Assembly (NCBI GenBank): GCA_023362775.1
Contig: JALMGJ010000002.1
Span: forward strand, 72,145,414 to 72,209,413
DNA length: 64,000 nt
Direction of reading: 5' to 3'
Origin: Charina bottae
Taxonomy: Eukaryota; Chordata; Lepidosauria; Squamata; Charinaidae
This document shows, piece by piece, positions 22,956 through 32,625 of the stretch (position 1 is its first letter; each line of letters begins with the position of its first letter). Below the pieces are notes generated by a model that did not search any database, was not told the DNA's origin, and saw only the letters and a list, made by a program, of their open reading frames with translations. The translations under genes were made by a program, and so were the position numbers.

Positions 22956-22974
22956 CTCTAAGAACTCAAGGCAG

Positions 22975-23150
22975 CATACATAGCAGTCTTTCCTCCACCT
23001 CTTACCTATAACAACCCTATGCATTAGGTTGGGCTGAGAGAGAGTGACTGTCCCCAGGGCACCCAGTGAGCTTCCATAGCTGAGGCTGGACATCAACCTG
23101 ATTCTCCCACATCCTAGTCCAACACCTTAACTGCTATACCACATTTGATT
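22975..23150 (-). mobile_element. MIR/CORE-type SINE
   Basis: Reverse-strand MIR-like sequence: ACAACCCTATGCATTAGGTTGGGCTGAGAG (in part) is the 3' region, GTCCCCAGGGCACCCAGTGAGC the core, and AACACCTTAACTGCTATACCAC the complement of the tRNA-like A-box end. Old and diverged. Confidence 0.75.
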
Positions 23151-23176
23151 AATTATAGATACATTGTATGATATTG

Positions 23177-23385
23177 GCTGGGTTTACATAGCACATTACA
23201 CTATAATGTGATTTATGCTTTTTAAAATTCAGTGTGCTGTGCAAGCTCAGCCATTATGGTTTGTGAACAATGTTATATGGCTGAGCATGTGTGTGAACCC
23301 AACCAATTATGGCATTCAGGGCAACCTAAATAAACACACTGTGGCTTAGTATGATGTGTGAATCCAGTCACTGACTATCAGTTTC
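23177..23385. mobile_element. MITE-like repeat with inverted ends
   Basis: The left end GGCTGGGTTTACATAGCACA and right end TAGTATGATGTGTGAATCCAG are imperfect inverted complements, and the interior is palindromic and TTATGG-rich. Similar fragments occur at about 6650-6785 and 18340-18440. Family not identified. Confidence 0.45.
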
Positions 23386-24410
23386 TTTTCTCGTAGTCCC
23401 TAACATAGGAAGGCGCCTTTTCTGACACTAAACTGCCATGTTGGTTGAACTACCTGCAATCTGGGTATCCACATGAACCAGTGCACAGCGATGAGTCCTC
23501 TGCCTGAAGGGTCATCAGAGGACCATCCTTGATTTGAGGCCATTCTATACCTGAAAGGTTGTCTGGTCCAAATCAAGTTTAAATATAAAAAATCCTAAGA
23601 AAGGGGGTTATAAATGCCTATAAATGGTTGGCCTTGAAGCTGTCCATGAACAGCTGGCCTCTGGCTAGAGCAGGCATAAATGAAGTACAGTATTTCTGTT
23701 GAAAGATAATTTCTAAATGTGCATTAATATATACTGTTAATTAGTATTTGCAAACCTGTTACCTCTGTTTGGGTGATGTATTTCTATTTCAGATCAATGT
23801 TTCCTCCAATTTTCTTTGCTGGCTAGTCATGACCAATTTAAATCCCATCAGCATATGGTGAGTTGCTAGTTTAGGGGCTCTGTACACCACTTTTCACAAC
23901 CTAACAAATGATTCAAGAGATGTTTTTCAGGAAAAAAAGAGTTTTCATTTTTTAATTGACCAGACTTGTTTTGTCTATAACAAAAACTGGCCTGTTTGTC
24001 TCCTTTTCCTCCTCTTTCCTTACACCCTAAATTATTTTGACCTTTAGGCAGCCCTAATCCTCCTGCCTGGAGCTCTGGGACCCTTCAACACATTTGTTTG
24101 CAATTGGTCCCCTTTGTTGTTTTTTGAGAGATCTGTTGTTTTTTGAGAACCATTGGAACATCTCATTAGAGTGGAGCCTTTTTTAAATTAGCCCTGCTGG
24201 GGGCAGAGGGAGTGCTGTGAAGCTGCCTAGACACAGGGATGCAGGGAGACAGGTCTATCCAAAAGCAATTATCACATCGGTGAGAAAATGTTTTACAAAA
24301 AATGGGGGGGGGTGAGATTGGGCTTGAATAAACATTTCGCACCTCTCATCTGCTACAGAGCTCTGAGGAAGTTTAATACAATGGAAATAGTATTCTTTGA
24401 TAGTGTATTT
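23386..24410. other. unassigned sequence
   Basis: Nothing recognised. A short direct repeat (TTGTTGTTTTTTGAGA) occurs at about 24115-24150. Confidence 0.5.
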
Positions 24411-24485
24411 GAGCCTTTCTCAACCTAGTGTTAGACGACAGTAGTTGGGAATCATGGGAATTGTAGTTCAACATATCTAGAAGAA
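24411..24485 (+). mobile_element. palindromic hAT-like MITE, half copy
   Basis: GAGCCTTTCTCAACCTAGTG plus GGGAATTGTAGTTCAACATA belong to the same MITE group as 20155-20264 and 62428-62563. Only part of one arm pair is present. Confidence 0.5.
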
Positions 24486-25314
24486 ACCACGTTGGCATAC
24501 TTAGTCAGTGGAGCCCCAGTGGAATAAACCCTAGTTCTTCAAGGACAACTTTGTCAAGATCTCAGGCTACAATCCAGGTGCTTTCCTGACCCTCTCCCTC
24601 AGAATCTATAGATTTTGTTGCTTCAAAATCAGCCCAACTAATTTGTTAAAAAAACAATCCAGGTGGTATATCTTAAAAACTTACATACAATCATACTTGC
24701 CTGTCCTGACTAAGAAAGGAAATGAGTCAATAACATAATACTGAGTCTACTGGGCCCTTAAATTAGTTCATTTAAAAAAAAACCTTCATGTTGCAATAAA
24801 AAGTCATAAAATGCCTCTGGGCTTTCTGCTGATTTGTTACAACAGACTTACATAGCTCTCACATTCAGACATGTAGCTGATATAAATTTACACCTCTCAA
24901 GCCCTGTGTGAAATAGTGTAAGTAGTGAAGTGTAAACTTGCTTTTTTCCTTTCTTTTATGAGCTTTGTTAAAGAACCTCAGTCTAGCACTGGACTAAACA
25001 TGGATACAGCTCAAACAAGTCAGCAGCCATCAAGAGTGGAGGGTGGGTGGGGGTCTATAGTTGTCCACCTGGTTAGCACATTTTATAGCCTGATTGGTGC
25101 AAAACATTTCTCCATTTTTTTCACATGGAAAAAAATAAGCAAATTACAGGTTATCAATGGAGTGGCCTTCATGCTGCTCCCATAAGAACAGGTCATAACA
25201 GTTACAATCTTCCAGAAAAACATTATTACCTCTTTGAGTTTCTACACATACTTTTCAACTACTACTGATTCTTCTTGTTTTGTAGCTCCAGGATCTGCCT
25301 TTTCTCTCAGTGGC
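24486..25314. other. unassigned sequence
   Basis: Nothing recognised. Confidence 0.5.
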
Positions 25315-25431
25315 CATGGTTTATTATAATTATATCCCAAGAAGCTCAAGGCTGTGTATATGCTGTACATGGTTCTCCACATACTCCTTTTTATCCTTAC
25401 AACAACCCTTTGATGTAGGTTATGCTGAAAG
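25315..25431 (-). mobile_element. MIR-like SINE, portion left of the Bov-B insertion
   Basis: TTATCCTTACAACAACCCTT and GATGTAGGTTATGCTGAAAG are the 3' region of a MIR-like SINE on the reverse strand. The element is cut at 25431 by the Bov-B insertion and resumes at 26165 with the same ATGCTGAAAG word. Confidence 0.65.
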
Positions 25432-26164
25432 TGCTGCACTCAATATGCCAACAAATTTGCAAAAGCTGGCTTGAAACTCAACATTTAAAAAACCCAGATC
25501 ATGGCATCTGGTCCCATCACTTCCTGGCAAATAGAAGGGGAAGAAATGGAAGCAGTGACAGATTTTATTTTCTTGGGCTGCAAGATCACCGCAGACGGTG
25601 ACTGCAGCCATGAAATTAAAAGACGCTTGCTCCTTGGGAGGAAAGCTATGGCAAACCTAGACAGTATATCAAAAAGCAGAGACATCACCTTGCCGACAAA
25701 GGTCCGTATAGTTAAAGCTATGGTTTTTCCAGTAGTAATGTATGGCTGTGAGAGTTGGACCATAAGGAAGGCTGAGCGTCGAAGAATTGATGCTTTCGAA
25801 CTGTGGTGCTGGAGAAGACTCTTGAGAGTCCCTTGGACTGCAGGGAGGTCAAACCAGTCAATCCTAAAGGAAATCAACCCTGACTGCTCATTGGAAGGAC
25901 AGATACTGAAGCTGAAGCTCAAATACTTTGGCCACCTAATGCGAAGAGAGGACTAACTGGAAAAGACCCTGATGCTGGGAAAGACTGAGGGCAAAAGGAG
26001 AAGGGGACGGCAGAGGATGAGATGGTTAGATAGCATCACCGATGTAATGAACATGAATTTGAGTAAACTCCGAGAGACAGTGGAGGACAGGAAGGCCTGG
26101 CGTGCTATGGTCCATGAGGTCACGAAGAGTCGGACACGACTAAACGACTGAACAACAACAACAA
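25432..26164 (+). mobile_element. Bov-B (RTE) LINE, 5'-truncated, subfamily A
   Basis: A 733-bp 3' portion of a Bov-B LINE. It starts inside the reverse-transcriptase region and ends in the tail GACTGAACAACAACAACA. A perfect 10-bp target duplication, ATGCTGAAAG, flanks it (25422-25431 and 26165-26174). Because the host sequence is a MIR-like SINE, the insertion interrupts an older repeat. The 3' end contains AGAGTCGGACACGACT (26126-26141), also present in the Sauria-type SINEs of this window. A second subfamily (39202, 55280, 63939) has AGAGTCGGAAGCGACT instead. Confidence 0.95.
25480..26150 (+). pseudogene. Bov-B ORF2 reverse-transcriptase C-terminal remnant
   Basis: One reading frame runs from before 25480 to the terminal stop near 26150 and encodes the C-terminal thumb and connection part of the RTE reverse transcriptase. 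Visible blocks include VRIVKAMVFPVVMYGCESW, AFELWCWRRLLRVPWT, SNQSILKEINPDCSLEGQ, YFGHLMRRED and, at the end, VHEVTKSRTRLND. The catalytic aspartates lie upstream and are not in this copy. Two in-frame nonsense codons are visible: TAA near 25484 and TAA at 25954-25956. It cannot make a working enzyme. The longest intact stretch is 151 codons (25501-25956). Confidence 0.92.
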
Positions 26165-26275
26165 ATGCTGAAAGGCAGTGATTGGATCCGGGTCACTCAG
26201 TGCACATCATGGCTGACTTGGATTTGAACCAGCTCTTCCCACTCTCATGCCTTAACCACTATGTCACCACTCATC
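26165..26275 (-). mobile_element. MIR-like SINE, portion right of the Bov-B insertion
   Basis: Continues the element interrupted at 25431: GGATCCGGGTCACTCAGTGC is the core and CATGCCTTAACCACTATGTC the complement of the tRNA-like 5' end. Confidence 0.65.
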
Positions 26276-28127
26276 ACAGAATCATTTCTTAATATTTTGC
26301 CCATGTCTTATGCAGACTACTTAACTATTTATATCCTTTGCAAGTTATCCTATGGCTATATCCTTCTCACGGCCAGCCTTACTTATCACTGGACAGAGTG
26401 AAGCAATCCACACAGAGGAATATGTCTGCGGACAACAGTCATTTATTTTGAGTCTCCCAAGACTGTCTGGAAGACAGATCTATGTCACCTGGTGCCCTCA
26501 GGTGTGGTGGAAGACCTTATATTTTTGTAGATAGCTGAAAAAAGGTTCAGTTGTCAAATTAACCAGCTTCTGTATCTGGAATGCAAGAGGTGCCATCCTG
26601 TCCTTGGCCCTGATTCTTACCTCTTTGTTTAATGCAGAAGGCTTCAGTAAATCTCATCTTTGATTAATAGTTCATCTCCTTAAATGTCTTTATCTTGGTC
26701 CCTCTTAAGTTCCAACTCAACAACAAGCTCCTACTTTTGTTTTGTTTTGATGGTGGGGCTTATTTTAACTCTCTAGCCCAGGAGTTTTCCTGACCCAAAC
26801 ACAAGTTCTTTCCAGATATTATAAGACCAAGATTCTCCAAATACAAGGTAGCTCCATTTTCAGGTAAGAACAAGACTATTCAAGATACACTGACAAAGAA
26901 TATCACCTTAGCCCAGATCAGTGATGAAGCAAAGAAGACGCTGGAGCTTTCTGCGCAACTTCCTGTTCAGCCAGTATGTAAACAGATCATTCCCTTCCTC
27001 AGGGCTGACATCCAGGACTACAACGGTTCTCCTTGAAAGTTTTTTTTTTAGTTATTATTATTCAAACTTTGCAAACCCCTCAGGAAGAAGTCACACTATT
27101 CCAAAATGTTCATGTCTCAATCCAGCCCTGCAGGAAAGCTGCCAAGTATCTTCAACAAAAGGAAAAGGCATGGGGCACTCTCCTTTGAATGTTTAGGAAA
27201 CCTTTTCCTTCCCAGGCTGAAACTGGAGAGAGAAAACTTTGATGAACAGAGAAAAGACAGGCGGGGGGGGGGGGGGAGAGAAGATGTGCTGCCTGCACCA
27301 CCGCTGCCTTCTTTGCTGGCTGGCAAATAAAGAAGCCAGGTTCTCCTTTTGCAGCCTATTCTGACTGCACAATAGGAAAAGGGGATCAGTGCCAAAATTA
27401 CAAGTGTGAGGCCTTAATACATCAGGTTGAACAATGGCCTCTGCGAGCGTCTGTCTTGTCAAGAGAAGCAGTACAGCTCGTTCTGGGCCATTCAGTGCTG
27501 TGGAAAAGAAAAAAACAAACAAACAAGTATAAAAAAAGAGAGAGGGAGAATGAGAGAGAAGCTCATTGTCCTAGTGAAATATTTCCCAGAATGAAAATAC
27601 CCTCCTGCTCTTCTTTTCTTCAGCTTCCTAATGGGAAGCCAAATTACAAACCAGGCTGACAATTAAACAAACAGACCACTAGCTGAGCAAGTGGAACAGA
27701 TGTTGTTACCGTTAGTCCAGGCCATGCGGATGGGGAAAGGGTGGTGGGGGTGGTTGAGGTAACCATGCCGTCTAGTTGCAACCACATCAAGGCTGGCCAT
27801 TTCTCTTTCTCTCTGCAATTCCTCCTCCTCCTCCTCCTTCTCTGGAAACCCTTTTGCCCTCTCAGGCACCCACCCTGTCCCTTTCCCTTCTTCTCTGTCT
27901 CCTTCTGCTTGTCTCATCTCTCCTTCCTTACTTTGTTCCAATACCTCATTCATTGCAGATGTAGATTTACATTTTTGAACAATCAAAATACAGATTGGGT
28001 TTCAGAAAGGGCAAAAAATAGAGGCAGGAGAGAATTCTCAAGGGGAAAGGTTCAAGGAGAAGCTGCTGCCTGTACAAACATTTTCAATGGAAAGTTTTTC
28101 TTTTCTGCAATCATTGGTAACTTAGCT
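26276..28127. other. unassigned sequence with homopolymer and pyrimidine tracts
   Basis: No gene seen. A run of 14 G lies at 27263-27276, and CTC-rich tracts at about 27820-27840. Frames across 27100-28140 on both strands are low-complexity and unconvincing. Confidence 0.5.
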
Positions 28128-28690
28128 ATGTGCCATTGAATTGGTCTTGACTCCTAGTGACCACATGGACAAATGCTGTACTATCTCAACCCATCTCTAG
28201 TAATAACCTATAGCTCTTCCTAGGACAGTCGTGTAATTTCTTTGACCTTATCCATCCAGCTTATTCCATCTTCCTCTTCTATTTCCTTCAATCTTGCCAA
28301 ACACAGTGATTTTCTCTATACTGTGTATCACCTACTCATATCCCCTTTTCAAAGTATGAGTTTCCGTTGTCCATCACCAAAAGGAAGCACTTAGCCCTCC
28401 TTTGATCTAGGGCTGATTGATTGGGTCTTCTTGCAATCCATGGAACTGGACTATCCAGATCCATAATTTAAGCTACCTTTCTTTACTAGCTCTTTCTCAT
28501 GCTCTTAGCGTGGGTTTAACTATTCTGATCTTTGCTACCATAGAAATATCCTTCAGGATTTTGCCTAAGTTGTCATAGCCTTTCTCCTCAGGATTAATTT
28601 CTTCTACTTTTTTAGTGTACTATGCATCTTTATCCATTTTTGAGACCAAGGAAATATTCCCTTAAATTCTTCACTGTTAATTTCATTGAA
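28128..28690 (-). mobile_element. RTE-type LINE 3' fragment
   Basis: Read on the reverse strand, it carries a decayed RTE reverse-transcriptase C-terminus: a block reading ISMVAKIRIVK lies near 28510-28545, analogous to VRIVKAMVFPV in the Bov-B at 25700. The 3' end reads CTAGGAGTCAAGACCAATTC then AATGGCACATAG, which resembles the 3' end of the RTE copy at 59530-59555. No long frame remains. It is clearly older than the Bov-B copies. The matching 5' part of an RTE lies on the other side of the L2 block at 32090-32625. Confidence 0.65.
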
Positions 28691-28734
28691 GGGTTATCAC
28701 ATAGAAGAGGGAATGAACTTCTTCTCTATTTCTT

Positions 28735-28929
28735 CAAAGGGTAGGACCAGAAGTAGTGGATTAAAACTACAAGGATGGAGTTTCAGGCTAGATGTCAAGA
28801 AAAACTGCCTGACTGTATGAGCTATAAGCCATTGGAACAGGCTGCCACATGAAGTGATAAGTTTTCCTTCACTGGAGGTCTTTAAATAGAGACAGAATAG
28901 TCATCTGCCAGCGAAGCTCTAGAGGATTT
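28735..28929 (+). mobile_element. CR1-type LINE 3' end
   Basis: Noncoding CR1 3' tail wording: AGGCTAGATGTCAAGAAAAA, then CATTGGAACAGGCTGCCACA, TTCCTTCACTGGAGGTCTTT and AATAGTCATCTGCCAGCG. These correspond to the conserved terminal region of amniote CR1 elements (known from chicken CR1). It is directly followed by the start of the L2-like LINE. Confidence 0.78.
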
Positions 28930-31900
28930 TGCACTGAAAAAGATTTTGCACTAAACACCCCCAGTGTTTAGTACCGGTGGTGTGTTCCAGCCCTCTGTAC
29001 TCAGACCCGGGCCCTGGACAACAGACCCATGGTGGCCCTGGCTTTCGGCTGCTGCTTCTTAACGCCAGGTGGGTTAACAACAAGGCCCCCCTTATACATG
29101 ATTTGATCATCGAGGAGGGGGCAGACCTGGCATGTATTACCGAGACCTGGATGGGCCCTGAAGGGGGGGTGCCCCTTTTGGAAATGTGCCCAGCCGGGTT
29201 CACAGTTTGGCACCAGCCGAGACTCTGGGGCAGGGGAGGAGGGGTGGCTGTGGTCATCCGAGAGTCTCTAGTGGCCTTCAGGGGTGCTGCTCCACAAGTA
29301 GCCAGTTGTGAGACCCTGTTTTTGAAGTTGGGCTCCCGAGAACAGTTGGGATTGTTGCTACTGTACCAGCCTCCCTTATGCGTAGGAACCTCCCTGCCTG
29401 AGCTGCTGGAGGCTGTCTCAGGGTTGGCGGTGGAGCTTCCCGGACTCATGGTTCTGGGGGACTTCAACCTGCTGTCCCTGGGACGGGCCTCATAGGCGGC
29501 TCTGGAGTTTATGGCCACCATGGCCATGGGCCTGTCTCAGATTATTCGGGACCTAGCTCAAGACAGTGGTCTCACACCGGACTTGGTTTTCTTGTCAGAG
29601 CATTGGCAATGTGATCTGAGGGGAGAGTTACATCTGTCCCCTTTGTCATGGTCAGATCATGCCTTGGTGACCTTGAGATTCTCCTATGCCACCCCCCTCT
29701 GCAGGGAGGCAGGACCCGTTTGATTGGTCCGCCCTCGGCGACTGATAGACCTGATGGGGTTTCAGAGGGAGCTGGGGGTCCAGCAGAGGCCCTGGCTGCT
29801 GCCTGGAATAGGGAGGCGGCGGGGGCCTTGGACAGGATCTCGCCTGTGTGACCTCTCTTGTCCCATCGAACCCGACACTCACCGTGGTTTATGGAAGAGT
29901 TGAGGGTTCTGAAGAGGATTAAGAGATATCTAGAGCGCCGCTGGAGGAAGACAAGGACTGAACCCGACCGAACACAAGCTAGAGCCACTATGAAGGCCTA
30001 CCTTGTGGTGGTAAGAGCAGCGAAACGTCAGTATTTCTCCACTCTTATTGCATCTGCAGAATGCCACTTGACGGCCCTGTTTAAGATCACCCAATCCCTT
30101 CTGGGGAAGGGGGACCTAGTAATTCACCTACAGAGCCATGCAGAGGAGTTTTCTGGGCATCTGGAAGATAAAATCGCTCGGATCCATTCCAAGTTGGATA
30201 CCAAGTGTGAGGCATGGCCTGGGGAGATGCCTGGGGACTGTACTTACCCGGTTATCTGGGAACAGTTTGATCCTGTTGGGCCCGAGGAAGTGGACAGGGT
30301 TCTCCAGACTGTAAATGCCACCACCTGTCAATTAGATCCTTGTCCCTCCTGGCTGGTGAAGGCAGCTCAGGAGGTGACATGTAGGTGGGTCCAGGCAATG
30401 GTGAATTCATCCTTGGGGGAGGGAGTGTTTCCAGCTGCCTTTAAAGAGGCGCTGGTGCACCCCTTCCTCAAGAAACCATCAATGGATCCCACCGTACTGG
30501 ACAATTTTCGTCCTGTCTCCCACCTTCCCTTTTTAGGGAAGGTGGTTGAGAAAGTGGTGGCATTGCAGCTCCAGAGGATCCTGGATGAAACGGATTATCT
30601 GGACCCTTTCCAGTCGGGTTTCAGGCCCGGATATGGGACTGAAACATCTTTGGTCGCACTTTTGGATGATCTCTGGTGGGAGCAGGATGGGGGCAGTGCA
30701 TCCATCCTTGCTCTTCTTGACCTCTCAGCGGCTTTTGATACCATCGACCATGGTATCCTTTTGGGTCGGCTCAGGGAGTTGGGGGTGGGTGGCATGGTTT
30801 TGTGCTGGTTCACCTCCTTCCTCCATGGCCGGTCCTAATCGGTGTTGATAGGGAGCGAGAGATCCGGCCCACGGCCCCTCCTTTGTGGGGTTCCACATGG
30901 TTCAGTACTCTCTCCGCTCCTTTTTAACATCTACATGAAACCACTGGGTGAGATCATCTGTCACCACAGGATGAGGTATCATCAATATGCTGATGATACT
31001 CAACTATACATCTCCATCCCGGGTGACTTAAGTGATGCTGTGAACCCACTCTCTCGGTGCCTGGAGGCTGTAGGGGTCTGGATGGGGAACAACAGGCTTC
31101 AGCTGAACCCTGGTAAGATGGAGTGGCTGTGGGTTAGGGGCTCCCTGGTATCCAGGAACTTACCACCTTTGGCTCTGGATGTGGTTGCACTGCCCCAGAC
31201 AGATCCAGTGCAGAACCTGGGGGTTCTCCTGGACTCACGACTCCTGCTTGAGGAGCAGGTGGCAGCTGTGGCCAGGGGAGCCTTTGTACAACTTTGTGTT
31301 GTGCGCCAGCTACGCCCCTTCCTGTATCAGGAGTCCCTCCGGTCAGACACTCATGCCCTAGTCATCTCCCACATAGACTATTGCAATACGCTCTACATGG
31401 GGCTACCCTTGAAGAGTATCAGGAAGCTACAGCTGGTCCAGAATGTGGCCGCGCGAGCAGTTTTAGAAGCCCCAAAGAGGGCACATGTAACACCTTTGCT
31501 GTGCGAGCTGCACTGGGTGCCAATTTGCTTCTGAGTCCAATTCAAGGTGTTGGTTATCACCTTTAAAGCCCTACATGGCTTGGGTCCAGGTTACCTGAGG
31601 GACCACCTCACCCCCATTACATCGACCCATCCCCCCTGTCAGGCAGAGAGGGCATGCTACGGACCCTGTCCATGAGAGACTGTCGATTGGCAGGGTCCAG
31701 GAGGAGGGCCTTCTCTGCCGTGGCACCCGCCCTTTGGAATAAGTTACCCCCAGAGGTGAGACAGGCCCCCACACTCCCGGCCTTCTGAAAGGGGGTTAAG
31801 ACATGATTGTGCCACCTCACTTAGGGTGGGAGGGGGGATAGTCAATCATGGGGGTGGCTGGCACCTTGAGGGAGCCAATGATGACACTGTTATCCACCAT

Positions 31901-32062
31901 CTTGGACTCTATATTTTATATCTTGCATTTTATATTTATGTATTTATATTTATATTGTATTTTAATGATATTTTAATCTTATATTTTTAACTGCTTGTAA
32001 ACTGCCCAGAGTCGTTGTAATACAAGATGGGCGGGGAAGAAATTTGATAAATAAATAAATTC
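28930..32062 (+). mobile_element. near full-length L2-like LINE
   Basis: The most complete transposon in the window (about 3.1 kb). It covers the endonuclease domain, reverse transcriptase, C-terminal region, a 3' UTR and the end GTAATACAAGATGGGCGGGG with an ATAAATAAATAA tail. Local GC is far higher than in the flanks up to about 31850, so the unit stands out as foreign. Many other fragments here match it, chiefly 3' ends (5945, 19740, 21061, 41559, 47879, 55814) and internal parts (61161). I place it in the L2/CR1 supergroup. L2 is the likelier clade from the RT wording. No target duplication was resolved. Confidence 0.88.
28977..31824 (+). pseudogene. L2-like ORF2 (endonuclease-reverse transcriptase), inactivated
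   Basis: The apurinic-type endonuclease is encoded at 28977-29723: NARWVNNKAPLIHD, CITETWM with the catalytic Glu, GGGVAVVIRESL, LGDFN and a SDH triad at 29652-29660. The reverse transcriptase starts near 30240 in another frame: HPFLKKPSMDPT, FRPVSHLPFLGKVVEKVV, DPFQSGFRPGYGTE, LLDLSAAFDTIDH (motif A), GVPHGSVLSPLLFN and YADD at 30986-30997 (motif C). C-terminal blocks ELHWVP, FKALHGLGPGYLRDH and APALWNKLPPEVRQ follow. Damage: TAG at 29493-29495, a frameshift between about 29710 and 29860, TAA at 30836-30838, TGA at 31532-31534, a frameshift at about 31625-31675, and TGA at 31786-31788 and 31804-31806. Catalytic residues are preserved but the frame is dead. Confidence 0.9.
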
Positions 32063-32089
32063 CAATAAATATGATTCTGTTGTGTATTT

Positions 32090-32625
32090 AGTTGAGCACA
32101 TACTTAGCAATGTCCTTTTTGAATACTGTGCACTCCATTCTTTCTTTTGATCTCATTGTCCCATTTTGACAATTTCAACTTTTTCTTAGTTCATAATTCT
32201 CACATTCCATGTTCCAATTGTATGTCTCCTTGTAAAATGAAGAATTCTGCCCTCAATACTTTCAAACTGTGGTTTTGATCTGGCCATGTCATCACCTCCA
32301 GATGTATTTCTGAAAGTTTGATTATCGTCCTCAGTAACTAGAAGAGACCCTTCCAGTTTGGGGTTCTCATCCTGTAAACCCAACTTGTCTGAAAGCTTCA
32401 ACCACACGTTTCTTAGCAAAAATACAACAATGGTTTGCCATTGTCATCCTCAAGGTCTGGTTCCCTCTTCTTGGTAGATTGGATTGCTCAACCCTGCAAA
32501 GTGCCATCTGCTCTCATCCTAATGTGGATTGTCCTTAGCTTCACCTCTCCCCTTTTGACCATACCAAGAAAGGTCACTCTATTAGGAACTGGAGGGCTTT
32601 TCTGCATTGCTTTTCCTTAATTCCT
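32090..32625 (-). mobile_element. RTE-type LINE 5' fragment (endonuclease start)
   Basis: The reverse frame 32186-32419 ends in ILHFTRRHTIGTWNVRIMN, the characteristic start of the RTE/Bov-B endonuclease (TWNVR). Downstream on the reverse strand a stop and then EKVEIVK-like wording continue the same domain. Sequence upstream (to about 32625) fits the 5' region. The fragment stops before the reverse transcriptase. It may be the other half of the RTE remnant at 28128-28690. Confidence 0.75.

Noticed and set aside
25485..25922. 145-codon reverse frame
   Set aside because: Shadow of the Bov-B reverse-transcriptase frame on the opposite strand.
27100..28139. Cluster of frames on both strands up to 132 codons
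   Set aside because: Low-complexity pyrimidine/purine-rich sequence with a G14 run. Frames conflict with one another and show no domain.
28919..29527. 202-codon reverse frame
   Set aside because: Shadow of the L2 endonuclease frame, whose motifs lie on the forward strand.
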